11,999 bases of DNA. Origin: Elusimicrobiota bacterium. Lineage in GTDB: Bacteria; CG03; SLGR01; PWQF01. Location of the stretch: contig PWOI01000152.1 in assembly GCA_003557485.1 (NCBI GenBank), positions 1 through 11,999 of the forward strand. The letters are read 5' to 3'. Both the position numbers and the translations under genes were made by a program. The notes beneath the pieces were generated by a model, which was given only the letters and a program-made list of their open reading frames with translations, searched no databases and was not told the DNA's origin. Positions within the stretch are counted from its first letter, which is position 1; every line of letters begins with the position of its first letter. Of this stretch, positions 6,965 to 11,999 are shown one piece after another.

Positions 6965-7491
6965 CCAGAGAAAAAAGTACTTCATTAAAGATGGTTTCCG
7001 TTCTGCTTGGATTCTGCCTTGTGTCGGCGGCATCGCTTGGCTATATTTACGGTATTTCCGCAGAACGCATTGAGGAGAACCGGCGGCAGGTTATAAGGCA
7101 GTCAATATTCAATGTTATACCCGGCATAGATGACTATGACGTCCATCCGGAAGACAGGTCTTTTTTCCGGGGCCTGTCTGAAGACGGTATCGTTGCGGGT
7201 TATGCGCTACAGAGGGGCGGGATAGGGTTCCAGGGTGAAATAGTCCTGGTTGTCGGGATTGCCGAAAGCCTTGAGAAAATAACCGGGGTGGATGTTGTAG
7301 AGACCGTTGAGACCCCTGGCCTCGGGGACAGGATCAGGGACGGGAGTTTTCTAAATCAGTTTATAAACATGGATATCCCAGATGACGGAAAAATTAAGAT
7401 TGACGGCATAACGGGTGCGACTATGTCGTCTGATGCAGTTAAAAGAATCATAGAGAACGCTATAAAAGATGCTGAAAAAAGAATTTATTAA
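6961..7491 (+). CDS. rnfG: RnfG, covalent-FMN subunit of the Rnf complex
   Basis: Membrane-anchored subunit with a large extracytoplasmic FMN-binding domain. One N-terminal helix (residues 11-30) is followed by the flavin domain. GFQGEIVLVVGI (89-100) and VETPGLGDRI (116-125) are family signatures. The covalent attachment motif is DGITGATMSS (148-157), with Thr154 as the expected phosphoester-linked FMN site; an ApbE flavin transferase would be needed and is not in this window. The 176 residues are a little shorter than many RnfG proteins, but all motifs are present. It starts at GTG 6961, overlapping the rnfC stop by 4 bases, and overlaps rnfE by 23 bases at its end. In known clusters rnfD stands between rnfC and rnfG; here nothing does. 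Confidence 0.93.
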   Translation: MTREKSTSLKMVSVLLGFCLVSAASLGYIYGISAERIEENRRQVIRQSIFNVIPGIDDYDVHPEDRSFFRGLSEDGIVAGYALQRGGIGFQGEIVLVVGIAESLEKITGVDVVETVETPGLGDRIRDGSFLNQFINMDIPDDGKIKIDGITGATMSSDAVKRIIENAIKDAEKRIY

Positions 7492-8065
7492 AGGACTCTG
7501 GAAAGAGAACCCGGTGCTGCGCCAGCTTCTGGGAATGTGTCCGACACTGGCGGTAACCACTTCGTCTTTAAACGGAGCGGCTATGGGCCTTGCAACTACT
7601 TTTGTTGTTCTTTCTTCCGGCATTGTTGTTTCCATTCTCAGAAAGATTATACCGCCCCAGGTGAGAATACCGGTCTTTGCGGTCATAATAGCGACCTTTG
7701 TAACGATTGCAGATATTGTGCTAAAGGCGCATTTTCCTTTAATAAGCCGAGAACTTGGGCCGTATGTCCCTCTTATTGTTGTAAACTGCCTGATAATGGG
7801 CAGGCAGGAGGCTTTTACTTCTAAAAACCCGATACACCTATCTATCGCAGATACGCTCGGTATGGGACTGGGGTTTACCTGGCTCCTGGTGCTACTGGGT
7901 TCAATCAGGGAGATTATGGGAATGGGAACCGTTTTCGGTATGAGAATTATGCCCTCAACTTTTGAAGAATGGATAATAATGGTTCTGCCAGCAGGCGCTT
8001 TTATTACTCTCGGGCTTCTGGCAGCTTTCTATAATATGATAAACGAAAAGAAAATGAGGAGCTGA
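7469..8065 (+). CDS. rnfE: RnfE, integral membrane subunit of the Rnf complex
   Basis: One of two homologous membrane subunits (with RnfA) that form the core of Rnf and resemble NqrD/NqrE. The 198-residue protein starts with the typical cytoplasmic KKEFIKGLWKENPVL and has about six hydrophobic helices. Cys24 in GMCPTLAV and Cys107 in VVNCLIMGRQEAF are the conserved half-membrane cysteines that share an intramembrane [2Fe-2S] cluster with RnfA. SIADTLGMGLGFT and GSIREIMGMGTVFG are further RnfE marks that separate it from RnfA. ATG 7469 lies inside rnfG with a 23-base overlap, and no strong ribosome binding site is seen, so coupling to rnfG is likely. The stop is followed after one base by the rnfA ATG. 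Confidence 0.95.
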   Translation: MLKKEFIKGLWKENPVLRQLLGMCPTLAVTTSSLNGAAMGLATTFVVLSSGIVVSILRKIIPPQVRIPVFAVIIATFVTIADIVLKAHFPLISRELGPYVPLIVVNCLIMGRQEAFTSKNPIHLSIADTLGMGLGFTWLLVLLGSIREIMGMGTVFGMRIMPSTFEEWIIMVLPAGAFITLGLLAAFYNMINEKKMRS

Positions 8066-8066
8066 A

Positions 8067-8660
8067 ATGGCGGCGGAACTTATTACAATTTTTGTATCGG
8101 CGGTACTGGTAAACAATTTTGTTCTTTACTATTTCCTCGGGATATGCCCGTTCCTGGGAGTTTCGTCAAAACTGGATTCTTCCGTCGGCATAGGAATGGC
8201 TACTACTTTTGTTATGACTATGACCGCTCTGGTAACCTGGCCGGTATATTATTACTTTATTTCCCCGGAAACAGGACTCAACCTTCCTTTTCTTGAGTAT
8301 ATAGCTTTTATAATTGTTATTGCTTCGTTGGTACAGTTTGTAGAGATGTTTTTGAGAAAGTTTTTTCCGCATCTTTACAGGGCACTTGGTATTTATCTTC
8401 CTCTTATAACAACAAACTGCGCGATACTAGGTATGGCTCTTTTTATGGTCCTAAGACAGTATAATTACATACAGTCCGTGGTTTTCGGTTTCGGCGCTGG
8501 CTGCGGCTTTACTCTTGTCATTATAATAATGGCCGGGATAAGAGAGCAGCTTAAGTTCTCCCCGGTTCCGGGAGTTTTTAAAGGAGCTCCTATAACTCTT
8601 ATTACCGCAGGGCTCCTGGCTCTTGCATTTATGGGGTTTGCCGGGATAATAACGCCGTAA
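8067..8660 (+). CDS. rnfA: RnfA, integral membrane subunit of the Rnf complex
   Basis: Six-helix membrane partner of RnfE in the ion-translocating core. The 197-residue length is usual. The opening VNNFVLYYFLGICPFLGVSSKLDSS carries conserved Cys27, and ITTNCAILGMALF carries Cys118; together with RnfE Cys24 and Cys107 they are the expected ligands of the shared [2Fe-2S] cluster. GAGCGFTLVIIIMAGIREQL (143-162) and the C-terminal GLLALAFMGFAGI are characteristic of RnfA. The ATG sits one base after the rnfE stop, with GAGGAG about 8 bases upstream, one of the better ribosome binding sites in this operon. rnfB begins one base after the stop codon. Confidence 0.95.
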   Translation: MAAELITIFVSAVLVNNFVLYYFLGICPFLGVSSKLDSSVGIGMATTFVMTMTALVTWPVYYYFISPETGLNLPFLEYIAFIIVIASLVQFVEMFLRKFFPHLYRALGIYLPLITTNCAILGMALFMVLRQYNYIQSVVFGFGAGCGFTLVIIIMAGIREQLKFSPVPGVFKGAPITLITAGLLALAFMGFAGIITP

Positions 8661-8661
8661 G

Positions 8662-9468
8662 ATGACTCTTTATCAGAGTATTGCAGTTCTGGGGTCGCTC
8701 GGAGTTGTTTCGGGCATAGTGCTTGCTGTCTCTTTTTCACGCCTCAAAGTTGAAGATGATCCGCTCGTTGAAGAAATTCTACAGGCGCTTCCGGATATAA
8801 ACTGCGGAGCCTGCGGGTACGCCTCCTGCCATGCATACGCCGAACTTGTGGCTGAAGGGAAAGCCCCCGCTGATATGTGCGCTCCCGGCGGCCCGGAAAC
8901 CGAAGAGAAAATAATCCGTATTAAAGGCGGAGATTTATCTTCCGAAAAGAAAATTCCCAAAAATGCTGTTGTGCATTGTAAACCACAGAAAAGAATCTTT
9001 TCAGCCGGGTATTGCGGTATTGAAACCTGTTCTGCAGCAAATATTTCCGGTGCGGGCCTGCTCTGCAGATTTGGATGCCTGGGTTTCGGAGATTGTCTGG
9101 CTGCTTGTCCTTTCGACGCAATAAAAATAAACAGCAGCGGGGCTGCCGAAGTAATCCCGGAAAAATGTACGGCCTGCGGATTATGTGTCAGGAGCTGCCC
9201 CAGGGATATTATCCTTATGGTAGACTATAATGACGGCCGCGCAAGCTATGTAGGCTGCTCAAATACTCAGGAAGGCAAGAATACGCGGAAAGTCTGCGGT
9301 TCCGGCTGCATTGCCTGCGGACTCTGTGTAAAGCGCGCCCCGGAAGGGACTTTTGTTCTTGAAGATAGCCTTGCCCGTGTCGAACACTCCGGAGGGGAAA
9401 TAAATGTTGAAGAAATAAAATGCCCGACCGGGTGCATATACGAAAGCGTTGAAAAAACTAAGAATTGA
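8662..9468 (+). CDS. rnfB: RnfB, ferredoxin-accepting iron-sulfur subunit, C-terminal ferredoxin reduced
   Basis: Electron entry subunit that takes electrons from reduced ferredoxin. A membrane anchor (residues 5-25) is followed by the Fe-S domain DINCGACGYASC with ligands Cys48/51/56/73. A two-cluster ferredoxin domain follows, with Cys135/139/145/149 (CRFGCLGFGDCLAACP) and Cys169/172/175/179 (CTACGLCVRSCP). A second ferredoxin-like region begins at Cys212 with CIACGLC (Cys216/219/222). Here the next Cys of the motif is replaced by Ala226 (VKRAP), and the matching CxxCxxC of the last motif is absent, leaving only Cys254 of KCPT plus Cys258. In a 2[4Fe-4S] fold this leaves ligands for just one cluster (216/219/222/254). 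The 268-residue length agrees with RnfB having this extra domain. It is coupled to rnfA (1-base gap) and overlaps rseC by 20 bases. Confidence 0.94.
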   Translation: MTLYQSIAVLGSLGVVSGIVLAVSFSRLKVEDDPLVEEILQALPDINCGACGYASCHAYAELVAEGKAPADMCAPGGPETEEKIIRIKGGDLSSEKKIPKNAVVHCKPQKRIFSAGYCGIETCSAANISGAGLLCRFGCLGFGDCLAACPFDAIKINSSGAAEVIPEKCTACGLCVRSCPRDIILMVDYNDGRASYVGCSNTQEGKNTRKVCGSGCIACGLCVKRAPEGTFVLEDSLARVEHSGGEINVEEIKCPTGCIYESVEKTKN

Positions 9469-9838
9469 GGCCCTGGTCCTTGAATCATCCCCGGAAGAAA
9501 TTAAAGTTGAGATATCCCCGCCCGGGGAATGTTCTTCCTGCAACTGCTGCGCATATTCTAAAAAAAGAAAAATAACAGTTCCCGTAAAAGAAAGCATCTC
9601 TACCGGAGAAAAAGTTTCTTTAACTGTTGATTGCAGCAATCTTGCCGGTATGTCCTTTATTGCATATTTTATTCCGTCAGTTTTTCTACTCACAGGATTC
9701 GTATCCGGGTATTTGATTTTTGGAAACTTAGGAGCCCTGGCCGGTGCTATATCTCTTCTTGCAGCCGGCAGTTTTGTTACAGGACGTCTCAGTTCCGGTA
9801 AATACCGGTCTGCTGTGCAGGTAGAAAGGAGTGACTGA
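9449..9838 (+). CDS. rseC: RseC/MucC family membrane protein
   Basis: A 129-residue inner-membrane protein of the RseC/MucC family. In E. coli, RseC is linked to sigma-E control and, together with the Rsx (Rnf-like) complex, to reduction of the SoxR iron-sulfur protein. Linkage to rnf therefore supports the call. The N-terminal domain has a cysteine cluster Cys28, Cys31, Cys33, Cys34 (ECSSCNCCAY), then a basic KKRK stretch and a strand TVPV. Two membrane helices follow at about 67-91 and 93-112, then a short basic tail. The frame opens with TTG at 9449, overlapping rnfB by 20 bases. No ATG or GTG lies before the Cys cluster, so a TTG start coupled to rnfB is the best reading. It is the last gene of the rnf run; 89 bases separate it from the next clear gene. 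Confidence 0.85.
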   Translation: MKKLRIEALVLESSPEEIKVEISPPGECSSCNCCAYSKKRKITVPVKESISTGEKVSLTVDCSNLAGMSFIAYFIPSVFLLTGFVSGYLIFGNLGALAGAISLLAAGSFVTGRLSSGKYRSAVQVERSD

Positions 9839-9927
9839 GTTTCATATAATTACAAGGAACGGGAGACATGAGGGAGCAGATAGTGCAGCTTCTGACCTAA
9901 TCTTATAATTAATAAGCGGGAATCAAG

Positions 9928-10290
9928 ATGATGTCAGATAATGAAAAGAGACAATATGTAAGGGTCACGCTGGATGTTCCTGCCGCAGTAAATTCTGCGG
10001 ATGTAACAATACCTGAGAGCGAAGCAGTGCTTAAAGACATAAGCGCCGGGGGACTGATGATTGAAACAGAGCTAAAACTTTATACCGGGCTTCAAGTCAG
10101 TCTTCATATTTCCATTGCCGGCGACACCGGTCCTCTTTACGGAAGCGTAGTATGGCAGAAAGATAAAGAGTCCGGAAGATATTTTACAGGAATAAAACTT
10201 GACGATACTTTCAGTGAACAGAATGATAAAATAATCGGAATTATCGTCGAGAAAATAATCAAAGGCATTAAAGAAAAATATCTCGTCTGA
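9928..10290 (+). CDS. PilZ domain protein, likely c-di-GMP binding
   Basis: A 120-residue single-domain PilZ protein, cytosolic. Both c-di-GMP-binding signatures are intact: RxxxR as Arg8-QYV-Arg12 after an acidic/basic N-terminus, and DxSxxG as Asp37-I-Ser39-AG-Gly42 followed by LMIE. The later segment GSVVWQKDKESGRYFTGIKL is the usual PilZ strand pair. The C-terminus is a basic amphipathic helix (IIGIIVEKIIKGIKEKY). Such stand-alone PilZ proteins act as receivers of c-di-GMP signals, often on motility, pili or polysaccharide, but no target can be read here. Start is either ATG 9928 or the adjacent ATG 9931; only a weak GGGAA precedes them. A TATAAT at 9904-9909 lacks a good -35 partner. Confidence 0.92.
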   Translation: MMSDNEKRQYVRVTLDVPAAVNSADVTIPESEAVLKDISAGGLMIETELKLYTGLQVSLHISIAGDTGPLYGSVVWQKDKESGRYFTGIKLDDTFSEQNDKIIGIIVEKIIKGIKEKYLV

Positions 10291-10321
10291 GAATAGTTGA
10301 AGATTCAGTCGAGAATTGTTG

Positions 10322-10350
10322 TTGACATGGACGGAAAAATTTGCTAAAAG
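10322..10350 (+). promoter_or_regulatory. Strong promoter of the repeat-protein gene
   Basis: A perfect -35 TTGACA (10322-10327) is followed by a 17-base spacer and an extended -10, TGC plus TAAAAG (10342-10350). The predicted start is near 10357, leaving a leader of about 60 bases to the ATG at 10417. This is the best -35 in the window and suggests a well-expressed gene. Confidence 0.6.
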
Positions 10351-10416
10351 AATTTCTAAAGGATAGAAAAGAGGTAGGTTTTTAATAGATGGAAGGACGA
10401 TTCGAAGGAGGAAGAA

Positions 10417-10650
10417 ATGGCGAAGAAAGAAAAAGTTGCAAAGGCCGGAATTAAAAAGAGCCCGGGAAATCTTTATTATGTTGACAAGCAGGGCGATATT
10501 GCCGAAGTAAAAATGGCCCGCGGCGGCAAAAGAAAAGGAACCCCCAAGAAAATCGCCAAGACAGGAGTAAAGAAAGAAAAAGGATACCTTTATTTCGTAG
10601 ATAAAGACGGCGATGTAGGCAGAACAAAAATGGCAAGAGGCAGAAAGTAA
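10417..10650 (+). CDS. Small basic protein of two 33-residue repeats, function unknown
   Basis: A 77-residue, strongly basic protein I cannot assign to a named family. It consists of two imperfect copies, residues 6-38 and 45-77, joined by RKGTPK. Twenty of 33 positions are identical, with the shared pattern KxAKxG(I/V)KKxxGxLY(Y/F)VDKxGD(I/V) followed by KMARGxK. Each copy looks like a short beta-hairpin core (LYYVDKQGD / LYFVDKDGD) flanked by lysine-rich arms. There is no signal peptide, membrane helix or cysteine. A strong GGAGG ribosome binding site 6-7 bases before the ATG, a consensus promoter and an efficient-looking terminator make it a monocistronic, probably abundant product. The basic charge would suit nucleic acid binding, but that is inference. 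Similar short repeat proteins exist as hypotheticals in environmental bacteria as far as I recall. Confidence 0.85.
   Translation: MAKKEKVAKAGIKKSPGNLYYVDKQGDIAEVKMARGGKRKGTPKKIAKTGVKKEKGYLYFVDKDGDVGRTKMARGRK
10432..10647 (+). repeat. In-frame tandem duplication within the small basic protein
   Basis: Two 99-base units, 10432-10530 and 10549-10647, start 117 bases apart and encode the two 33-residue repeats. Amino acid identity is 20 of 33, and most of the remaining pairs are conservative (Ile/Val, Tyr/Phe, Asp/Gln). The DNA is clearly more diverged, so the duplication is old and kept by selection on protein sequence. Confidence 0.85.
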
Positions 10651-10678
10651 CTGACTCGTACCGTTAAAACTAAGAATT

Positions 10679-10716
10679 AAGAATGGCCCCTTGAAAGAGG
10701 GGCTATTCTTATTTTA
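10679..10716 (+). terminator. Rho-independent terminator after the repeat-protein gene
   Basis: AAGAATGGCCCC (10679-10690) pairs with GGGGCTATTCTT (10699-10710) with one G-T pair. The stem can extend by a T-A and a T-G pair to close a GAAA tetraloop at 10693-10696. TATTTTA follows as a modest U-tract. The hairpin lies 28 bases after the stop of the repeat protein and ends just before the fabZ-like gene. Confidence 0.85.
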
Positions 10717-10726
10717 TAGCAGTAAA

Positions 10727-11143
10727 GTGAAAAAAAGCACACTTAACAAGGAAGACCTTATGGATCTGATCCCTCACCGTGATCCCTACCTTATGATTGA
10801 TGAATGCGAGATTTCGGAGCCGGGAAGAAAAGGGACCGGAATAAAAAAACTTACGGGAAAAGAATTTTTTTTTGAAGGGCATTTCCCCGGCCGCCCCATA
10901 ATGCCGGGAGTACTCGTTATAGAAGCAATATACCAGACAGCGCTGGCAGTAACTGCCCGGAGAGATTTAAAGCTTTTGAAGATAAAAAAGATAAAATTCA
11001 GGCAGACCATAGAGCCCGGCGATATAGTGCGGTTTGAAGTTGAACTAACCGGAAGTTCTGAAAAAGAGATTGATTTTTCCGCGCAGGTCTCCGTGGATGA
11101 AGGCCTGGCTGCATCGGGCGAAATAGTCCTCTCTTCAGAATAA
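10727..11143 (+). CDS. fabZ: FabZ-like 3-hydroxyacyl-ACP dehydratase
   Basis: Hot-dog-fold enzyme that removes water from 3-hydroxyacyl-ACP in fatty acid elongation. With the GTG start at 10727 it has 138 residues, typical for FabZ. The N-terminal signature is LIPHRDPYLMIDE (residues 14-26). The catalytic motif GHFPGRPIMPGVLVIEAIYQ holds His52 and Glu66. A basic strand KKIKFRQTIEPGD follows, as in the family. The frame is open back to a TTG at 10691, but that lies in the terminator hairpin. ATG 10760 has a better Shine-Dalgarno (AAGGAAG, 5-base spacing) but would cut off the conserved N-terminal helix NKEDLMD, so GTG is preferred with moderate certainty. No other fatty acid gene is adjacent, so a role in a variant lipid pathway cannot be excluded. 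Confidence 0.85.
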   Translation: MKKSTLNKEDLMDLIPHRDPYLMIDECEISEPGRKGTGIKKLTGKEFFFEGHFPGRPIMPGVLVIEAIYQTALAVTARRDLKLLKIKKIKFRQTIEPGDIVRFEVELTGSSEKEIDFSAQVSVDEGLAASGEIVLSSE

Positions 11144-11188
11144 ACTGCCCTTGAAAAAATTAACCGGGTGAATTAGCATTAAAGTGTA

Positions 11189-11575
11189 ATGCTGTGTAAA
11201 AAAACCGGTAAAAACAGGGGAATAACCTACATAGAGATCATGATCGCCGTGGCCATAATCACATTTGTGACAATGGTTTTTGCGCGCATGTTTCTTATCC
11301 ATAACTTATCCGTAACAAGTTCAAAGTTTCATACACTTGCGTCAAATTACGCCGCTCACAGGATGGAAGAGATAAAAAGCTCACCTTACGTCTCGATTAC
11401 TACAAATACTTTTACATCCGGAAGCGATCTACTTGGAGGAACAAAAGAATTTACCAGTGATATAAATATAGTAGAAATAAAGGAGGGACTTAAGGAAGTT
11501 GAAGTCATTGTCAGGTGGGAGGAAACAGGCGAAAACAGGTCTCTCAGGATAGTATCATTTATTGCTGATTACTGA
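11189..11575 (+). CDS. PilV-like type IV pilus minor prepilin
   Basis: A 128-residue protein with a type IV prepilin N-terminus. A short basic leader MLCKKTGKNRG is followed by ITYIEIMIAVAIITFVTMVFARMFL. Cleavage by prepilin peptidase is expected after Gly11, placing Glu at position +5 (Glu16), as required for pilin assembly. The +1 residue is Ile rather than the usual Phe or Met. The remaining domain is short and beta-rich, with NYAAHRMEEIKSSPY resembling PilV/GspI-type minor pilins in which 'A...AxxxLExlr' follows the helix. There are no cysteine pairs outside the leader. It is followed by a PilX-like gene 17 bases downstream, consistent with a minor pilin operon continuing past the window. 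No good ribosome binding site precedes the ATG. Confidence 0.82.
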   Translation: MLCKKTGKNRGITYIEIMIAVAIITFVTMVFARMFLIHNLSVTSSKFHTLASNYAAHRMEEIKSSPYVSITTNTFTSGSDLLGGTKEFTSDINIVEIKEGLKEVEVIVRWEETGENRSLRIVSFIADY

Positions 11576-11592
11576 TCAGGGAGGTAGACGGG

Positions 11593-11999
11593 ATGTTTAA
11601 TAATAATAGGAACAATTCAGGAATGGCTCTTGTAGGCGCCATACTTCTGATGATTGTTCTTGTAATCTTGGGATTTGCGATGGTGCAGCTTGCAGGAAGC
11701 GAAACCCGCCGTGAAGTCCAGAGCCGCATGCGGGAAAGCGCTCTATATGTCGCCGACGCCGGAATAGAGAAAGCAATACACGATATATTAAACGGCGACC
11801 ATCAACACAGTTTTACTGTCAGGGTGGGGACTTATACCGGAGATCTTGCCGGAGAAGCCGATGTGGAAATAAACCTAAGCGGCAGAATTTATACTCTGAC
11901 TTCTGTTGGCTACTCCCCTTCAAAGGGTAATCCCGTAGCAAAAAGAACAGTAGAAGTCAAAGGAGAGATAGAGCCCGCCCAGCCGCAGGAAGCGCTCCG
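11593..11999 (+). CDS. PilX-like pilus assembly protein, 3' end outside window
   Basis: An open frame from ATG 11593 runs off the right edge, giving 135 residues. It begins with MFNNNRNNSGMALVGAILLM, then a single hydrophobic helix to about residue 34. SETRREVQSRMRESALYVADAGIEKAI follows. The Gly-Met-Ala-Leu-Val start, lacking Glu at +5, and the Ala-Asp-Ala-Gly-Ile-Glu segment are typical of the PilX N-terminal family, minor components that sit with PilV/PilW in type IV pilus operons. The later part is beta-rich (SFTVRVGTYTGDL, VEINLSGRIYTLTSVGYS) and turns proline-rich at the edge. AGGGAGGT at 11578-11585, 7 bases before the ATG, is an excellent ribosome binding site and fixes the start. It lies 17 bases after the PilV-like stop. 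Confidence 0.82.
   Translation, partial: MFNNNRNNSGMALVGAILLMIVLVILGFAMVQLAGSETRREVQSRMRESALYVADAGIEKAIHDILNGDHQHSFTVRVGTYTGDLAGEADVEINLSGRIYTLTSVGYSPSKGNPVAKRTVEVKGEIEPAQPQEAL

Noticed and set aside
9845-9850. TATAAT just after rseC as a promoter for pilZ
   Set aside because: No -35-like hexamer stands 15-19 bases upstream, and the same is true of the TATAAT at 9904-9909, so neither is called.
10691-10726. TTG start for the FabZ-like gene at 10691
   Set aside because: It falls in the loop of the terminator hairpin; the added residues are translated hairpin sequence and do not resemble FabZ.

Overview
The window reads as chromosomal DNA of a Gram-negative, probably anaerobic bacterium. It carries an Rnf ferredoxin-linked redox pump, an RseC-type membrane protein, a FabZ dehydratase and type IV pilus minor pilins. 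Coding density is high, with stop/start overlaps, several GTG/TTG starts and no tRNA, rRNA, CRISPR or insertion sequence that I can see. The phylum cannot be fixed from the sequence. The mixture (CHASE2 cyclase, Rnf, PilZ, repeat-type small basic protein, pilins) would suit a candidate phylum of the Omnitrophota/Elusimicrobiota kind, but that is a weak guess.

Layout. (1) 1-1593 (+): end of a biosynthetic run, with the 3' part of hisA, then hisI, then a thiamine-phosphate-synthase-like gene that lacks two usual active-site residues. (2) 1590-4716: a convergent M48/Ste24-type membrane protease on the minus strand, then across a compact divergent promoter region a CHASE2-class III adenylate cyclase on the plus strand. 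(3) 4717-9838 (+): a tightly packed operon purU-rnfC-rnfG-rnfE-rnfA-rnfB-rseC. It is preceded by a candidate promoter and a leader with two overlapping hairpins. rnfD, which normally sits between rnfC and rnfG, is absent, and the rnfC/rnfG junction is a clean 4-base overlap. (4) 9928-10290: a PilZ protein with both c-di-GMP-binding motifs. (5) 10322-10716: a self-contained unit with consensus promoter, very strong ribosome binding site, a 77-residue basic protein made of two 33-residue repeats, and a strong hairpin terminator. (6) 10727-11999: a FabZ-like dehydratase, a PilV-like prepilin, and the start of a PilX-like protein cut by the window edge.

How it fits together. PurU releases formate and tetrahydrofolate from 10-formyl-THF. 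It is translationally coupled to a membrane complex that exchanges electrons between ferredoxin and NAD+, so the operon links one-carbon and redox metabolism. RseC at the end matches the known RseC/Rsx partnership in SoxR reduction. Two nucleotide second messengers are represented, cAMP (cyclase) and c-di-GMP (PilZ), close to pilus genes, but a functional link is inference only. The points most worth a second look are the missing rnfD, the reduced C-terminal ferredoxin region of RnfB, the purU leader, the repeat protein unit and the degenerate ThiE.
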